Source of the DNA: Gammaproteobacteria bacterium
Lineage (GTDB): Bacteria; Pseudomonadota; Gammaproteobacteria; Natronospirales; REEB76
Length of the DNA stretch: 64,000 nt
Reading direction: 5' to 3'
NCBI GenBank assembly: GCA_036383255.1
Contig: DASVOS010000004.1
Span: 186,001-250,000, forward strand
Part shown: piece after piece, positions 17,601 through 27,500 of the stretch
How positions within the stretch are numbered: position 1 is the first letter of the stretch
How the letters are laid out: each line of letters starts with the position of its first letter
Position numbers and translations under genes: made by a program
Notes under the pieces: model-generated
Database searches by the model: none
The model's input: the letters and a program-made list of their open reading frames with translations, nothing else
What the model was told of the DNA's origin: nothing

Positions 17601-17944
17601 CGGCGCTGCCGCTGGATACCCTCAAGATCGACCGCAGCTTCGTCATGGACATGGAGCAGAACGCCAAGCACGCGGCCATCGTGCGCACCATCATCGACCT
17701 GGCACGGGAGCTCGGCATGAACACGGTGGCGGAGGGCGTGGAGACGCGCCACCAACTGCGCATCCTGGAGGGCCTCGGATGCCGCGCGGGCCAGGGCAAC
17801 CTGTTCGCGCCGGCCCTGGACCTGAAGCGCGCCGACGCGCTGTTCGAACGGGAATCCCTGGTGCTGGCGCCGGGGGATGAGCTGGGCGGCATGCCGCCCA
17901 GTAGCCTGTTCAGGCGCACACGCGATTTCTTCCGCCGCGTTTAG
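14675..17944 (+). CDS. Five-PAS GGDEF-EAL cyclic-di-GMP signalling protein
   Basis: A 1089-residue soluble protein with no membrane segment. Five PAS domains lie at about 10-110, 125-245, 260-370, 385-500 and 515-625; the second and fourth resemble each other, as do the third and fifth. The GGDEF domain (about 632-790) has an intact HGGDEF at about 710 but no RxxD inhibitory site (GPWD there). The EAL domain (about 810-1060) has EALMRW, LEITETV, DDFGTGYSS and LKIDRSF, so it should be an active phosphodiesterase. GTG 14675 has AGGG only four bases upstream; GTG 14684 is an alternative. The 3' end overlaps the convergent gene by 35 bases. Confidence 0.93.
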   Translation: MPGVKLASAFNGSSSLVALTRLSDGRFVDVNDSFERALGYPRADLIGKTSVELGIWDAAKREQFVQELVEQRNITTRPMTYRRRDGSEFEALLIASVVTVDGEHYVLGILEDVQQQEANRALQHRTETRYRSMFDHAVEAIYQSTPEGRFLDANPAMARLLGYASPQELMQATRDIGTELYADPDARAELLRLLKRQGHFEECEVQVRRRDGSLLWVSENAHAVKTDSGELLYYEGTFVDVGARRAAEVALHVSEEKYRTLVDHSQDGVFITQEDNYTYVNQAYAAMLGYTIGEMTGTPYKQFIAPEDRTFLEEIWRKRRAGQWEKSAYEVHLLKKDGKTRILASVRSGPITLNGQLASTGTIRDITEERRTQEALLAAEQKFRAIFENAVIGMYQSTPTGQYLRANQAMAEIFGYPNAEALLTSVKNISELYKNPDDRRLVNADLERTGRVAGREVELRRRDGQSIWVSLSARVVRDAEGKVGYYEGSLQDVTARKRAESALQRSEQRYRLLVDHSQVGVFINENGYYTYVNHAFAQMLGYTEAELTGMSYRDVFPPDELAAADERFQRRQRGEEVANDYESALLHKDRKTRVIVTHSIGTIDQDDRRMMIGTVRDVTEQKRFEAQLRHNASHDPLTDLPNRSFFIERLAKAMERSRGRGAPGYAVLFIDLDSFKVVNDSLGHAAGDDMLVQVAQRLKQCLGPWDTLARHGGDEFTVLVGQTQDAEDAVEVAERILAELVRPVRLGDNEIYTNASIGIAPGHADYASTDELLRDADTAMYRAKAAGKAGYVVFDQDMYSRARARLRVETELRQALDARELRVHYQPIVSLASGKLLGFEALMRWQHPVRGMLSPDEFLLVAEETGLILPAGWWLLEEACRQLKHWRERHPQGKDLTVAVNLAHKQFMYTGLPQRVADTLRDTGLEAHGLHLEITETVFLENPKAAEHTLRRLRALGVALHLDDFGTGYSSLNYLSALPLDTLKIDRSFVMDMEQNAKHAAIVRTIIDLARELGMNTVAEGVETRHQLRILEGLGCRAGQGNLFAPALDLKRADALFERESLVLAPGDELGGMPPSSLFRRTRDFFRRV

Positions 17945-19775
17945 CCTCGTAGAGCTTCTCGTCCGCCGCCGCGATCAGCGCGTCCACGTCATAGGAGGGC
18001 GGCGCTGCCGCCACACCGACGCTGAGGGTCACGTGCAGTCCCGGCTGCAGGCGGCTCCAGTCGTACTCCTCCACCTGCTTGCGGATCTTCTCGCAGACCG
18101 CGAGCGCGTTGTCCTTGGTGGTCTCCGGGAAGCAGAGCAGGAACTCCTCGCCGCCGTAGCGGGCGATGATGTCGATTGAGCGGCACTGGGTGCGCAGGAT
18201 GTTGGCGATGGTGCGCAGCACGTCGTCGCCCACCATGTGCGAATGCTGGTCGTTGACGCCCTTGAAGCGATCCACGTCGGCCATGGCCAGCGCGATCTGG
18301 CGGTTGTAGCGCTCGGCGCGCTTGACCTCGAAGTCCAGCCGGTTGTCCAGGTAGCGGCGGTTGTAGAGGCCGGTCAGGCCGTCTTCGCGGCTCTGGCGCT
18401 CGAGCTCCGAGGCCTGCTGCTGCAGGCGGCCCAGGAGTTCCTCCTTCTCCCGGTTCGCGCTGCGCAGGGACTCGGTGAGCGCGTGCAGCTCGTCCTTCTG
18501 CAGGGCCAGGTCGTGGGTGCGCTCCACCACGCGCCGCTCCAGCTCGTTACGTCCCTTCTCCAGCTCCTCGAACAGCCGCGCGTTGGCGATCGCCACCGCC
18601 ACCTGCCCGGCGAAGGTCAGCACCAGCTGAAACTGCGACTCGCTGAACATGTAGGGCGTATAGCCCTGCACCGACAGCACGCCCAGCACGCGCTCGCGGT
18701 AGGTGATCGGCACCGCGATGAACGACTGGGTCTGCGGCGTGTCGCCGATGTGGATCATCATGCTCTTGAACTCGCTCTCGTCGCTGCCCCAATCGCTGAT
18801 GAACACCGGCTTGTTGCTGGACACCACCCAGGAGAGCACGCCCTCGCCCAGGCGGCGCCGGCGCGGCGCCTGGCGGCCGGCCCGGTTATGGTGCAGGCGG
18901 ATGTCCAGCTCGCGGGTGCTCTCGTCGTAGAGCGCCAGCATGAAGGAGTCCGACTCGAGCAGGTTCTTGCTCTCGCGGTAGATCATCTCGATCACGTCGT
19001 CCAGCACCAGCGCGCCGGACACCGCGCGGCCGACACGGTTCAGCGCCTCCAGCTCGTCCTTCTTCACGGCCAGGGTGGTCTGGGTGTCGGCGATGTGCTT
19101 GACGATCCAGATGATGAGGAACAGCACCACCAGGAACAGCCAGAACACCGGCGTCTCGAGCCGGTTGTAGACGATGGCGGTGAACACCGCGAGCGGCACG
19201 GCGGCGATGTCCACCGCGGCGGAAAAGAACCCGAAGGCCTTGCGCCAGTCGAAGCCCTCCATCCAGGCGATCACGGCCACGAAGCAGTTGTTGAGCAGCT
19301 GCATGACCAGCGCGAGCATCAGCATCAGCATGCCGTCGTGCAGGTCGAGCTGCTCCAGCGGCACGCGCCCGCCGAAGTATTGGTACAGCCCGCCGGTGAT
19401 CAGCACCAAGAAGATGATCATCCCGGAGTTGTGGAAAGCGCGCAGCAGCGTGAGGCGCATGCTCTGGTTGCGGTTCGCGCCCCAGGGCAGGAACGGCCAC
19501 ACCACGGAGGAGATGCCCGCGATCCAAGCCGCCTGCAGCGTGCCGAAGATCAGGATGCTGGAGATCTGCACCACCCGGTCCAGCGAGACGTGGCCCACGT
19601 GCGGCGCCGGGAAGCCGAACAGCACCACCACGATGCCGAACAGGGTGAATCCCACCACGGCCGACACGTTCGCCACTTCGAGCTGGGTGTGCACGGACAG
19701 GTAGACGAGCAGGGCGAAGCCGGCGAATGCCAGTAACGCGGCGTAAACCACAGATACTTGCCGTGCGTTCTTCAT
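17910..19775 (-). CDS. Membrane-bound GAF-GGDEF diguanylate cyclase
   Basis: A 621-residue protein. Residues 1-235 contain about seven hydrophobic segments of a sensor domain. A GAF domain follows (about 250-410), then a coiled coil (RNELERRVVERTHDLALQKDELHAL onward), then GGDEF (about 450-615). The active site is RYGGEEF, and RSID five residues before it is an intact inhibitory I-site, so cyclic-di-GMP synthesis with product feedback is expected. It starts at ATG 19775 without a clear ribosome site. The gene converges with the PAS-GGDEF-EAL gene. Confidence 0.92.
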   Translation of the reverse strand: MKNARQVSVVYAALLAFAGFALLVYLSVHTQLEVANVSAVVGFTLFGIVVVLFGFPAPHVGHVSLDRVVQISSILIFGTLQAAWIAGISSVVWPFLPWGANRNQSMRLTLLRAFHNSGMIIFLVLITGGLYQYFGGRVPLEQLDLHDGMLMLMLALVMQLLNNCFVAVIAWMEGFDWRKAFGFFSAAVDIAAVPLAVFTAIVYNRLETPVFWLFLVVLFLIIWIVKHIADTQTTLAVKKDELEALNRVGRAVSGALVLDDVIEMIYRESKNLLESDSFMLALYDESTRELDIRLHHNRAGRQAPRRRRLGEGVLSWVVSSNKPVFISDWGSDESEFKSMMIHIGDTPQTQSFIAVPITYRERVLGVLSVQGYTPYMFSESQFQLVLTFAGQVAVAIANARLFEELEKGRNELERRVVERTHDLALQKDELHALTESLRSANREKEELLGRLQQQASELERQSREDGLTGLYNRRYLDNRLDFEVKRAERYNRQIALAMADVDRFKGVNDQHSHMVGDDVLRTIANILRTQCRSIDIIARYGGEEFLLCFPETTKDNALAVCEKIRKQVEEYDWSRLQPGLHVTLSVGVAAAPPSYDVDALIAAADEKLYEAKRGGRNRVCA

Positions 19776-19845
19776 GTGAGGCGTTAACTTCTTCCCCTGA
19801 TGTCACTGTTGTTACATAGGCACCCTGGGGGTGCAAGACAATGTT

Positions 19846-19864
19846 TGTATACTAAAGGTATACA
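19846..19864. promoter_or_regulatory. TGTATAC-type palindrome upstream of the DUF4136 lipoprotein gene
   Basis: TGTATAC (19846-19852) and GTATACA (19858-19864) form a 7-bp inverted repeat with five bases between. TATACT at 19848-19853 inside it could be a -10 box. The half-sites resemble those of the palindrome over the TetR start at 48463-48481, but the spacing differs. Confidence 0.4.
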
Positions 19865-19923
19865 CCCGGCAGCCGGCTGAAAACACGCGTGCTAGACTGC
19901 CGGATACCCACGAGGCGACCGCC

Positions 19924-20499
19924 ATGCACCTTGATTCCAAAGGCTTTTTCTCCCGTCCCCTGATCCTGGCCGTCTGCGGGGCCGCCCTGCTGCTGGCCGC
20001 CTGCGCCCCCCGCGTCTATGTGGAACAGGACGATGGCGCCGGGCTCCAGGGCTACCACCGTTTCGCGTGGGTGACCCCGCCCGCCGGGCCGGTACGGGAC
20101 CCGATCCTGGACAGCCAGATCCTGGAATCGCGGGTGCATAACGCGGTGAGCGCCGACCTCAAGGCCCGCGGCTTCGAGGAGGTGGCGGCGGACGGCGAAC
20201 CGGACTTCATGGTGACCTACCATACCTCCAGCAAGCAGAAGCTGGAGAGCACCGGCGCCTCCTTCAGCTTCGGCATCGTGGACGCGTTCCCACACGGCTT
20301 CGGCAGCGTGGCGTTCCCGGTGGGCAGCGACGTGCAGACCCGCGACGAGGGCACACTGATGCTCGACGTCATCGACGGCAAGAGCAAGCGCCTCGCCTGG
20401 CGCGGCTGGACCACCGGCCTGCTCAACCAGGACAACTACAGCGACAAGTCCGTGGCCGAGGCCGTCAAGAACATCCTCGACAAGTTCCCCGCACAGTAA
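19924..20499 (+). CDS. DUF4136 lipoprotein
   Basis: A 191-residue lipoprotein. The signal peptide ends in lipobox LLAAC. The body is DUF4136: YHRFAWVTPP near the start, then RVHNAVSADLKARGFEEV, FMVTYHTSSKQK and LMLDVIDGKSKRLAWRGW. It should be anchored at the inner or outer membrane; function unknown. GAGGCG lies before ATG 19924; the in-frame extension to 19831 runs through the TGTATAC palindrome and lacks a signal. Confidence 0.87.
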   Translation: MHLDSKGFFSRPLILAVCGAALLLAACAPRVYVEQDDGAGLQGYHRFAWVTPPAGPVRDPILDSQILESRVHNAVSADLKARGFEEVAADGEPDFMVTYHTSSKQKLESTGASFSFGIVDAFPHGFGSVAFPVGSDVQTRDEGTLMLDVIDGKSKRLAWRGWTTGLLNQDNYSDKSVAEAVKNILDKFPAQ

Positions 20500-20529
20500 G
20501 CCTCCCCGCATGCCCGCGCCGGTACCGCC

Positions 20530-21705
20530 ATGATGCCGGCGCGGCTCATCGCCCACGTGGACATGGACGCGTTCTACGCGTCCGTGGAACAGCACGACGA
20601 TCCTTCCCTCAAGGGCCGGCCCGTCATCGTCGGCGGCATCGGCACCCGCGGCGTGGTGAGCGCCGCCAGCTACGAGGCGCGCGTCTTCGGCGTGCGTTCG
20701 GCCATGCCCATGTACGAGGCTCGCCAGCGCTGCCCCCAGGGCGTGTACATCCAGGTGCGCATGTCGCGCTACAAGGAAGTATCCCAGCAGGTCTTCCAGG
20801 TGTTCGAGTCGTTCACGCCCACCATCCAGGGCTTGTCCCTGGACGAGGCCTTCCTGGACCTCACCGGCGCCATCGGCAGCGAGGATCCGCTGGCCCTCGG
20901 CCGCAGCATCAAGGATGGCGTGCGCGCCGCCACCGGCCTCACCGCCTCCATCGGCCTCGCGCCCAACAAGCTGGTGGCCAAGATCATCTCCCAGCAGTGC
21001 AAACCCGACGGGCTGCAGCACGTGAAACCGGAGGAGGTGCAGGCCACCCTGGACCCGCTGCCCGTCACCGCCATGTGGGGCATCGGTCCCCGCACCGGGG
21101 AATCCCTCAAGAAGGCCGGCATCGCCACCATCCGCGACCTGCGCGGTGCACCGGAGCATAAGCTCAAGGCCCTGTTCGGCTCCCAGGCGCTGCACTTCAA
21201 GGCGCTCGCCGAGGGCCGCGATGCGCGGCCGGTGGACGACTCCGGCGGCGAGCGCTCCGTGAGCCAGGAGACGACGTTCGAGCGGGACTTGGGCGACATG
21301 CGCGACCTGGACCCGATCCTGCGCGGCCTCACCGAGGACCTGTGCCGCATCCTGCGCAAGAACGGCCTCAAGCCCCATACGCTCGTGGTGAAGCTGCGGG
21401 AGACGGACTTCAGCCGCCACACCCGCCAGCGCCGCTTCACCCCCGCGGACGCCAGCTTCGACGCCCTCTACCCCATCGCCCGGGGACTGCTGGTCCGCTG
21501 GCTGGAGGAGCATCCGCACCGCCAGCTTCGGCTCCTGGGCGTAGGAGCCAGGGACTTCGCGGGCGACGAGCAGCAGGACTTATTTGACGAAAGCCGGGCC
21601 CGCCGCCAGCGCCTGGAATCGGCTTCAGATGCGGTGCGGGACCGCTTCGGCGACAGCGCCCTGCGCCGAGGCGTATCCTTGGACGACGATCAGGACCCGG
21701 CTTAA
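20530..21705 (+). CDS. dinB: DNA polymerase IV
   Basis: A 391-residue Y-family translesion polymerase. The palm motif HVDMDAFYASVEQ and LSLDEAFLDLT hold the catalytic acidic residues (Phe instead of the common Tyr in DEAFLD). Fingers (SYEARVFGVRSAMP), thumb helix-hairpin-helix (MWGIGPRTGESL) and little finger follow. QQDLFD near the C terminus is a beta-clamp binding motif. No LexA box is seen nearby. The start may be 20530 or 20533. Confidence 0.95.
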   Translation: MMPARLIAHVDMDAFYASVEQHDDPSLKGRPVIVGGIGTRGVVSAASYEARVFGVRSAMPMYEARQRCPQGVYIQVRMSRYKEVSQQVFQVFESFTPTIQGLSLDEAFLDLTGAIGSEDPLALGRSIKDGVRAATGLTASIGLAPNKLVAKIISQQCKPDGLQHVKPEEVQATLDPLPVTAMWGIGPRTGESLKKAGIATIRDLRGAPEHKLKALFGSQALHFKALAEGRDARPVDDSGGERSVSQETTFERDLGDMRDLDPILRGLTEDLCRILRKNGLKPHTLVVKLRETDFSRHTRQRRFTPADASFDALYPIARGLLVRWLEEHPHRQLRLLGVGARDFAGDEQQDLFDESRARRQRLESASDAVRDRFGDSALRRGVSLDDDQDPA

Positions 21706-21710
21706 GACCC

Positions 21711-23294
21711 ATGTACGCCAGCTACTTCGGCCTCAGCGACAACCCGTTCGCCATCACGCCGGACCCGCGCTTCCTTTTCCTGTCGGCGCGGCACACCGAG
21801 GCGCTGGCGCATCTCCTGTACGGCGTGACCGAGAGCGGAGGCTTCATCCAGCTCACCGGCGAGGTGGGCACCGGCAAGACCACGCTGGTGCGCACGCTGC
21901 TGGAGAAGCTGCCGGACAACGTGGACGCGGCGCTGGTCATCAACCCGCGCGTCTCGGTACTGGAGTTCCTGCGCAGCATCTGCCGCGAACTCGGCATGGA
22001 CTGGAAGCAGAGCCAGACCCCGCAGGACCTCATCGACACCCTCAACGCGCACCTCTTCAAGTCCCATGAGAAGGGCCGGCGCGTGGTGCTGATCATCGAC
22101 GAGGCCCAGGGCCTCACCGCCGAGGTGCTGGAGCAGGTGCGCCTGCTCACCAACCTCGAGACCCGCGAGCAGAAGCTCCTGCAGATCATCCTCGTCGGCC
22201 AGCCGGAACTGCGGGAGATGCTGGCGCGCAGCGAACTGCGCCAGCTCGCCCAACGCATCACCGGCCGTTACCACCTGACACCTCTCTCCCGCCCCGAGAC
22301 CCGCGCCTACGTGAACCACAGGCTGACGGTGTCCGGCGCCATGGCGCCCATCTTCAGCGGCGGCGCGCTGCGCACCCTGCAGCGCGTCACCGGCGGCATC
22401 CCCCGCCTCATCAACATCATCTGCGACCGGGCGTTGCTCGGCGCCTATACCCATGAGCTGCGGCAGGTGGACTCGGGCTTGGTGCGCCGCGCGGCGCAGG
22501 AAGTGCTGGGTGAAGCGCCCTCCGCCGCATCCTGGTGGCGGCCGCGCCCCGTACTGGCCTTGGGACTGGGCGTGCTGGCTGTGATAGCGGTGGTGCTAAC
22601 CGTACCGTTCTGGGCCGCCGGTCCCAAGCTAGAGGCCGCGGCGGTGCCGCCGCCCGCGAAGCCCGCGCCCGCGCTTACCCTCGCGGACTGGCTCGCGGAC
22701 CCGGGACATCCCAGCGACACCGACGCCGCCTTCGGCACCCTTTTCTCCCTGTGGGGCGCGGGCTATGCGCCGGGGGGCAGCGGCAGCGGCTGCCGCGAGG
22801 CGGCGGATGCGGGCCTGCGCTGTCTATATAGACGCGGCACCTGGAACAACCTGAGGGGCTTCGACCTGCCCGCCATCGTCACCCTCACGGACGGGGCCGG
22901 CGGCGCGCACCAGCTGGTGATGACGCGCATCGACGGGCACGGTGTCACGCTGCGTGCCGGTGGCGCGAGCGCCAGCTTCCCCATCGCCGAGGTGGAACCC
23001 ATGTGGTACGGCGAGTTCCTGGTGCTGTGGCGCCCGGACAGCCACGCGCAGCACCCGCTCACCCCCGGCATGGTGGGCACCGGTGTCGCCTGGCTGCGCA
23101 GCCAGCTCGCCACGCTGCAGCACACCGACGACTCCCGCAGCGCCATCTACGACCCGGCGCTCACTGCCGCGGTGAAGCGTTTCCAGGCTGAGCAGCACAT
23201 GCAGGTGGACGGCATCGCCGGCGAAGAGACGCTGGTGCGCCTGTCCGCGGTGCTGGCGCAACCCGGCACGCCGCTGCTGAGCGGAGGCAGCTGA
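21711..23294 (+). CDS. gspA: General secretion pathway ATPase GspA/ExeA
   Basis: A 527-residue inner-membrane protein. It begins with MYASYFGLSDNPFAITPDPRFLFLS, the ExeA family start. The AAA ATPase has Walker A GEVGTGKTT and Walker B VVLIIDEAQ. A membrane span lies near 285-305, followed by a C39-like domain and a peptidoglycan-binding domain (YDPALTAAVKRFQAEQHMQVDGIAGEETLVRL). With GspB it helps to place the type II secretin through the peptidoglycan. The stop overlaps the gspB start by one base. The other gsp genes are not in the window. Confidence 0.92.
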   Translation: MYASYFGLSDNPFAITPDPRFLFLSARHTEALAHLLYGVTESGGFIQLTGEVGTGKTTLVRTLLEKLPDNVDAALVINPRVSVLEFLRSICRELGMDWKQSQTPQDLIDTLNAHLFKSHEKGRRVVLIIDEAQGLTAEVLEQVRLLTNLETREQKLLQIILVGQPELREMLARSELRQLAQRITGRYHLTPLSRPETRAYVNHRLTVSGAMAPIFSGGALRTLQRVTGGIPRLINIICDRALLGAYTHELRQVDSGLVRRAAQEVLGEAPSAASWWRPRPVLALGLGVLAVIAVVLTVPFWAAGPKLEAAAVPPPAKPAPALTLADWLADPGHPSDTDAAFGTLFSLWGAGYAPGGSGSGCREAADAGLRCLYRRGTWNNLRGFDLPAIVTLTDGAGGAHQLVMTRIDGHGVTLRAGGASASFPIAEVEPMWYGEFLVLWRPDSHAQHPLTPGMVGTGVAWLRSQLATLQHTDDSRSAIYDPALTAAVKRFQAEQHMQVDGIAGEETLVRLSAVLAQPGTPLLSGGS

Positions 23295-23932
23295 TGTCAC
23301 TGATACTGGATGCCCTGCGCAAGTCCGAACGCACCCGCCAGCAGAGCCTGACGGGCCAGCTCGGTGCCGGTGAAGTGCCGACATCGTTGAGCCGCCTGCC
23401 GGTGCCCTGGGTACCGCTCGTGGGTGCGCTGCTGCTCATGAACGCCATGCTGCTCTGGTTCTTCTGGCCGCACGCTGCGTCCACCCCCGCGATCCCCACG
23501 GCGAGCACCCCGGCCGCGCCCGCGGCACCTTACCGGCCCACGGTGCGGCCGCTCGCCTCCGAGATCGGTCCCGGCGACGAGACGGTGCCGGTGCTGCCGG
23601 TGCCGGGACCCGTCTCCAAGGTCGCGCCGCCCGGCAATCCCTCACTCGCCGCCGCGGTGCCGGCGGAAGTGCCGCCGGTGCGCCATTACGGCAACCAGCC
23701 TGCCGTGCAGGGCATCGACAGCCTGCCCGCGGACCTGCGCCAGGCCCTGCCCGCGCTGCACCTGGACGTGCACGCCTACGCCAAGGATCCGGCCGAGCGC
23801 TTCGTAGTGATCAACCTGCAGCGCTACCACATCGGCGACCTCCTGGCGGAGGGGCCGAAGCTGGTGGACATCCTGCCCCAGGGCGCAGTGCTGGAGTTCC
23901 GCGGCGCCACGTTCCTCCTGCCCGCCACCTGA
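23294..23932 (+). CDS. gspB: General secretion pathway protein GspB
   Basis: A 212-residue protein opening with MSLILDALRKSERTRQQ, the GspB/ExeB hallmark. One membrane span (PLVGALLLMNAMLLWFFW) and a Pro/Ala-rich periplasmic linker follow. The C-terminal GspB domain (RQALPALHLDVHAY, VVINLQRYHIGDLL, GAVLEFRGATFLL) is complete. It partners GspA, whose stop it overlaps. The product supports type II secretion, relevant to the GlyGly-CTERM-like protein at 37328. Confidence 0.9.
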   Translation: MSLILDALRKSERTRQQSLTGQLGAGEVPTSLSRLPVPWVPLVGALLLMNAMLLWFFWPHAASTPAIPTASTPAAPAAPYRPTVRPLASEIGPGDETVPVLPVPGPVSKVAPPGNPSLAAAVPAEVPPVRHYGNQPAVQGIDSLPADLRQALPALHLDVHAYAKDPAERFVVINLQRYHIGDLLAEGPKLVDILPQGAVLEFRGATFLLPAT

Positions 23933-23952
23933 TGCTGCCGCGCCGCTAAGGC

Positions 23953-25770
23953 ATGGAAGCCATCGCTGCCATCGCCTATGTGGACGGCGTGCGCCTGCGC
24001 CGCGCGCTCAGCGCCGGCATCCAGCATGTGATCGCGCGCCAGGAGCACCTCAACGCCATCAACGTGTTCCCGGTGCCGGACGGCGACACCGGCACCAACA
24101 TCGCCTTCACGCTGCGCGCCGTGCTCGCCGCCATGAGCGACGAGCCCGGCCGCCACGCCGGCCACATGCTGGAGACGGTGGCCTCGGCCGCCCTGGACGG
24201 CGCGCGCGGCAACTCCGGCGCGATCTTCGCGCAGTTCTTCCAGGGCCTCGCCGAGCGCTCCCGCGAGCTCGCGGCCCTCGGTCCCGCTGATTTCAGCGCC
24301 GCCGTCAGCCACGCCGCGAGCTCGGCCCGCGGCGCCCTCACCCAGCCGAGGGAAGGCACACTGCTCACGGTGATGGGCGACTTCGCCGCGGCACTGCGCG
24401 AGGCGCTGGCGGCCCGCTCCGGCGCGGACGTGCAGGAGCTCATGGTGCAGGGCCTGGCACGGGCCGAGGTCTCGCTGGCCAACACGCCGAACCAGCTGGA
24501 AGTCCTCAAGAAGGCGGGCGTGGTGGATGCCGGCGCCCAGGGCTTCGTGGACCTGGTGCGGGGCGTGGTGGAATTCCTGGAGGACGGGAGCCTCGACGAG
24601 CTGCCCGCCGACGCGCCTCTGCCGGTGGAAGCCCACCCCAAGGGCGTGGAGCTGGACAAGGAGTACCGCTACTGCACCGAGTGCCTGGTGCAGGACGAGG
24701 CGCTGGACCGGGCCGCCTTGAGCGCCGAGCTCGCCGTGGTGGGCGGCAGCCTGGTGGTGGCGGGTGGCGCGCGCAAGCTGCGCGTGCACATCCACCTCAA
24801 CTCGCCGGACGCGCTGTTCCGCATCGCCGCGCGCCACGGCAAGGTCTCGGGAGAGAAGGCAGACGACATGTGGCGGCAGGCGCGCCTCGCGGGCAAGCGC
24901 GTGGCGCGCCCGGCGATCGTCACCGACTCCGGCGCCGACATCCCCGTGGCGCTGCTGGAATCGCTGGACATCCACATGGTGCCGGTGCGGGTACACTTCG
25001 GCGACCACGCCTACCTCGACAAGGTCTCCCTCAAGCCCACGGACTTCTACCGCGAGTTGCGCGAGAACCCGCAGGCCCCCAAGACCTCGCAGCCGCCCCC
25101 CGGCGACTTCCGCCGCGAGTTCAGCATCCTGGGCGGTCACTACGAGGCGGTGCTCTATATAGGCCTCACCTCCCGCGCCAGCGGCACCTTCCAGGCGGGC
25201 GCGTCCGCCGCCGCGCGCACCGACGACGCGGCGGTCTCCGCGCTGGACAGCTGTACGGTCTCCTGTGGCCAGGGCTTGCTCGCCATGTACGCAGCGGAAT
25301 GCGCGTTCGCAGGGCTCGACGCCGCCGCGACGCTCGAGGCGGTGCGGGCGATGATGCCGCGCACCCGCACCTACGGGATGGTGCCCGACCTCACCAGCGC
25401 GGTGCGCGGCGGCCGCGTGCCGCGCTCCAAGAAGCTGGTGGCGGACCTGCTGCACGTGACCCCGCTGCTCACCGCCCGGCCCGACGGCGAGGTGAGGTCC
25501 TGCGGCGTGCTGCTCGGCCGCGCCGGCCGGGTGGCGAAGTTCGCCCGCTACCTCGCGCGCCACGCCCCCGCCGGCGGCCCGCTACGCCTCCTCATCGGCC
25601 ACTGCGCGGCGCCGGATGCGGCGCAAGCGCTGCTGGAGGAGCTGCGCAGAGCCTTGCCGGAAGTGGAGTCCGCACACATCACGGAAGCCGGGCCCGCGCT
25701 CGGCGCCCACGCCGGGCCCGGCGCACTGGTAGTGGGCCTGCAGGCCTATGCGCCGCCGCGACTCAACTGA
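23953..25770 (+). CDS. FakA-DegV (DAK2-DegV) fusion, fatty acid kinase-like
   Basis: A 605-residue fusion. Residues 1-205 are a DAK2 kinase domain with metal-binding VPDGDTGTN and SAALDGARGNSGA, as in FakA. A linker region (about 205-310, CTECLVQDEALD, LRVHIHLNSPDA) is FakA-like. Residues about 315-600 are a DegV fatty-acid-binding domain (AIVTDSGADIP, YIGLTSRASGTFQAG, SCTVSCGQG). In Firmicutes, FakA phosphorylates fatty acids held by the separate protein FakB (DegV). Here both are one chain, so it probably makes acyl phosphate from exogenous fatty acid; that activity is inferred. Confidence 0.9.
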   Translation: MEAIAAIAYVDGVRLRRALSAGIQHVIARQEHLNAINVFPVPDGDTGTNIAFTLRAVLAAMSDEPGRHAGHMLETVASAALDGARGNSGAIFAQFFQGLAERSRELAALGPADFSAAVSHAASSARGALTQPREGTLLTVMGDFAAALREALAARSGADVQELMVQGLARAEVSLANTPNQLEVLKKAGVVDAGAQGFVDLVRGVVEFLEDGSLDELPADAPLPVEAHPKGVELDKEYRYCTECLVQDEALDRAALSAELAVVGGSLVVAGGARKLRVHIHLNSPDALFRIAARHGKVSGEKADDMWRQARLAGKRVARPAIVTDSGADIPVALLESLDIHMVPVRVHFGDHAYLDKVSLKPTDFYRELRENPQAPKTSQPPPGDFRREFSILGGHYEAVLYIGLTSRASGTFQAGASAAARTDDAAVSALDSCTVSCGQGLLAMYAAECAFAGLDAAATLEAVRAMMPRTRTYGMVPDLTSAVRGGRVPRSKKLVADLLHVTPLLTARPDGEVRSCGVLLGRAGRVAKFARYLARHAPAGGPLRLLIGHCAAPDAAQALLEELRRALPEVESAHITEAGPALGAHAGPGALVVGLQAYAPPRLN

Positions 25771-25798
25771 TCACCGGATCCAACCAAAGGGAAGTGCC

Positions 25799-27406
<1,608 letters not shown>

Positions 27407-27428
27407 GATTCCCGCTTAAAAACCCGTG

Positions 27429-27467
27429 CCGGCGGGGGTCGCGCTACCCCCGCCGGGCCCCGGCGGG
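27429..27467 (+). other. Two mutually exclusive hairpins ahead of the REC-REC-GGDEF gene
   Basis: CCGGCGGGGGT (27429-27439) pairs with ACCCCCGCCGG (27446-27456), an 11-bp perfect stem. The second arm's end, CCCGCCGG (27449-27456), can instead pair with CCGGCGGG (27460-27467). The two stems share bases and cannot both form. No T-run follows. TAGAAT at 27468-27473 may be a -10 box, in which case the hairpins would lie upstream of the transcript. Confidence 0.5.
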
Positions 27468-27500
27468 TAGAATCCGGCCAAGGGTCTCAAGAACAGCGCA

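Noticed and set aside
16085-17755. A 556-residue antisense frame inside the PAS-GGDEF-EAL gene
   Set aside because: No domain or ribosome site; the opposite strand encodes intact GGDEF and EAL motifs.
20460-20535. A LexA box before dinB
   Set aside because: I searched by eye for CTGT-N8-ACAG and found no convincing match.
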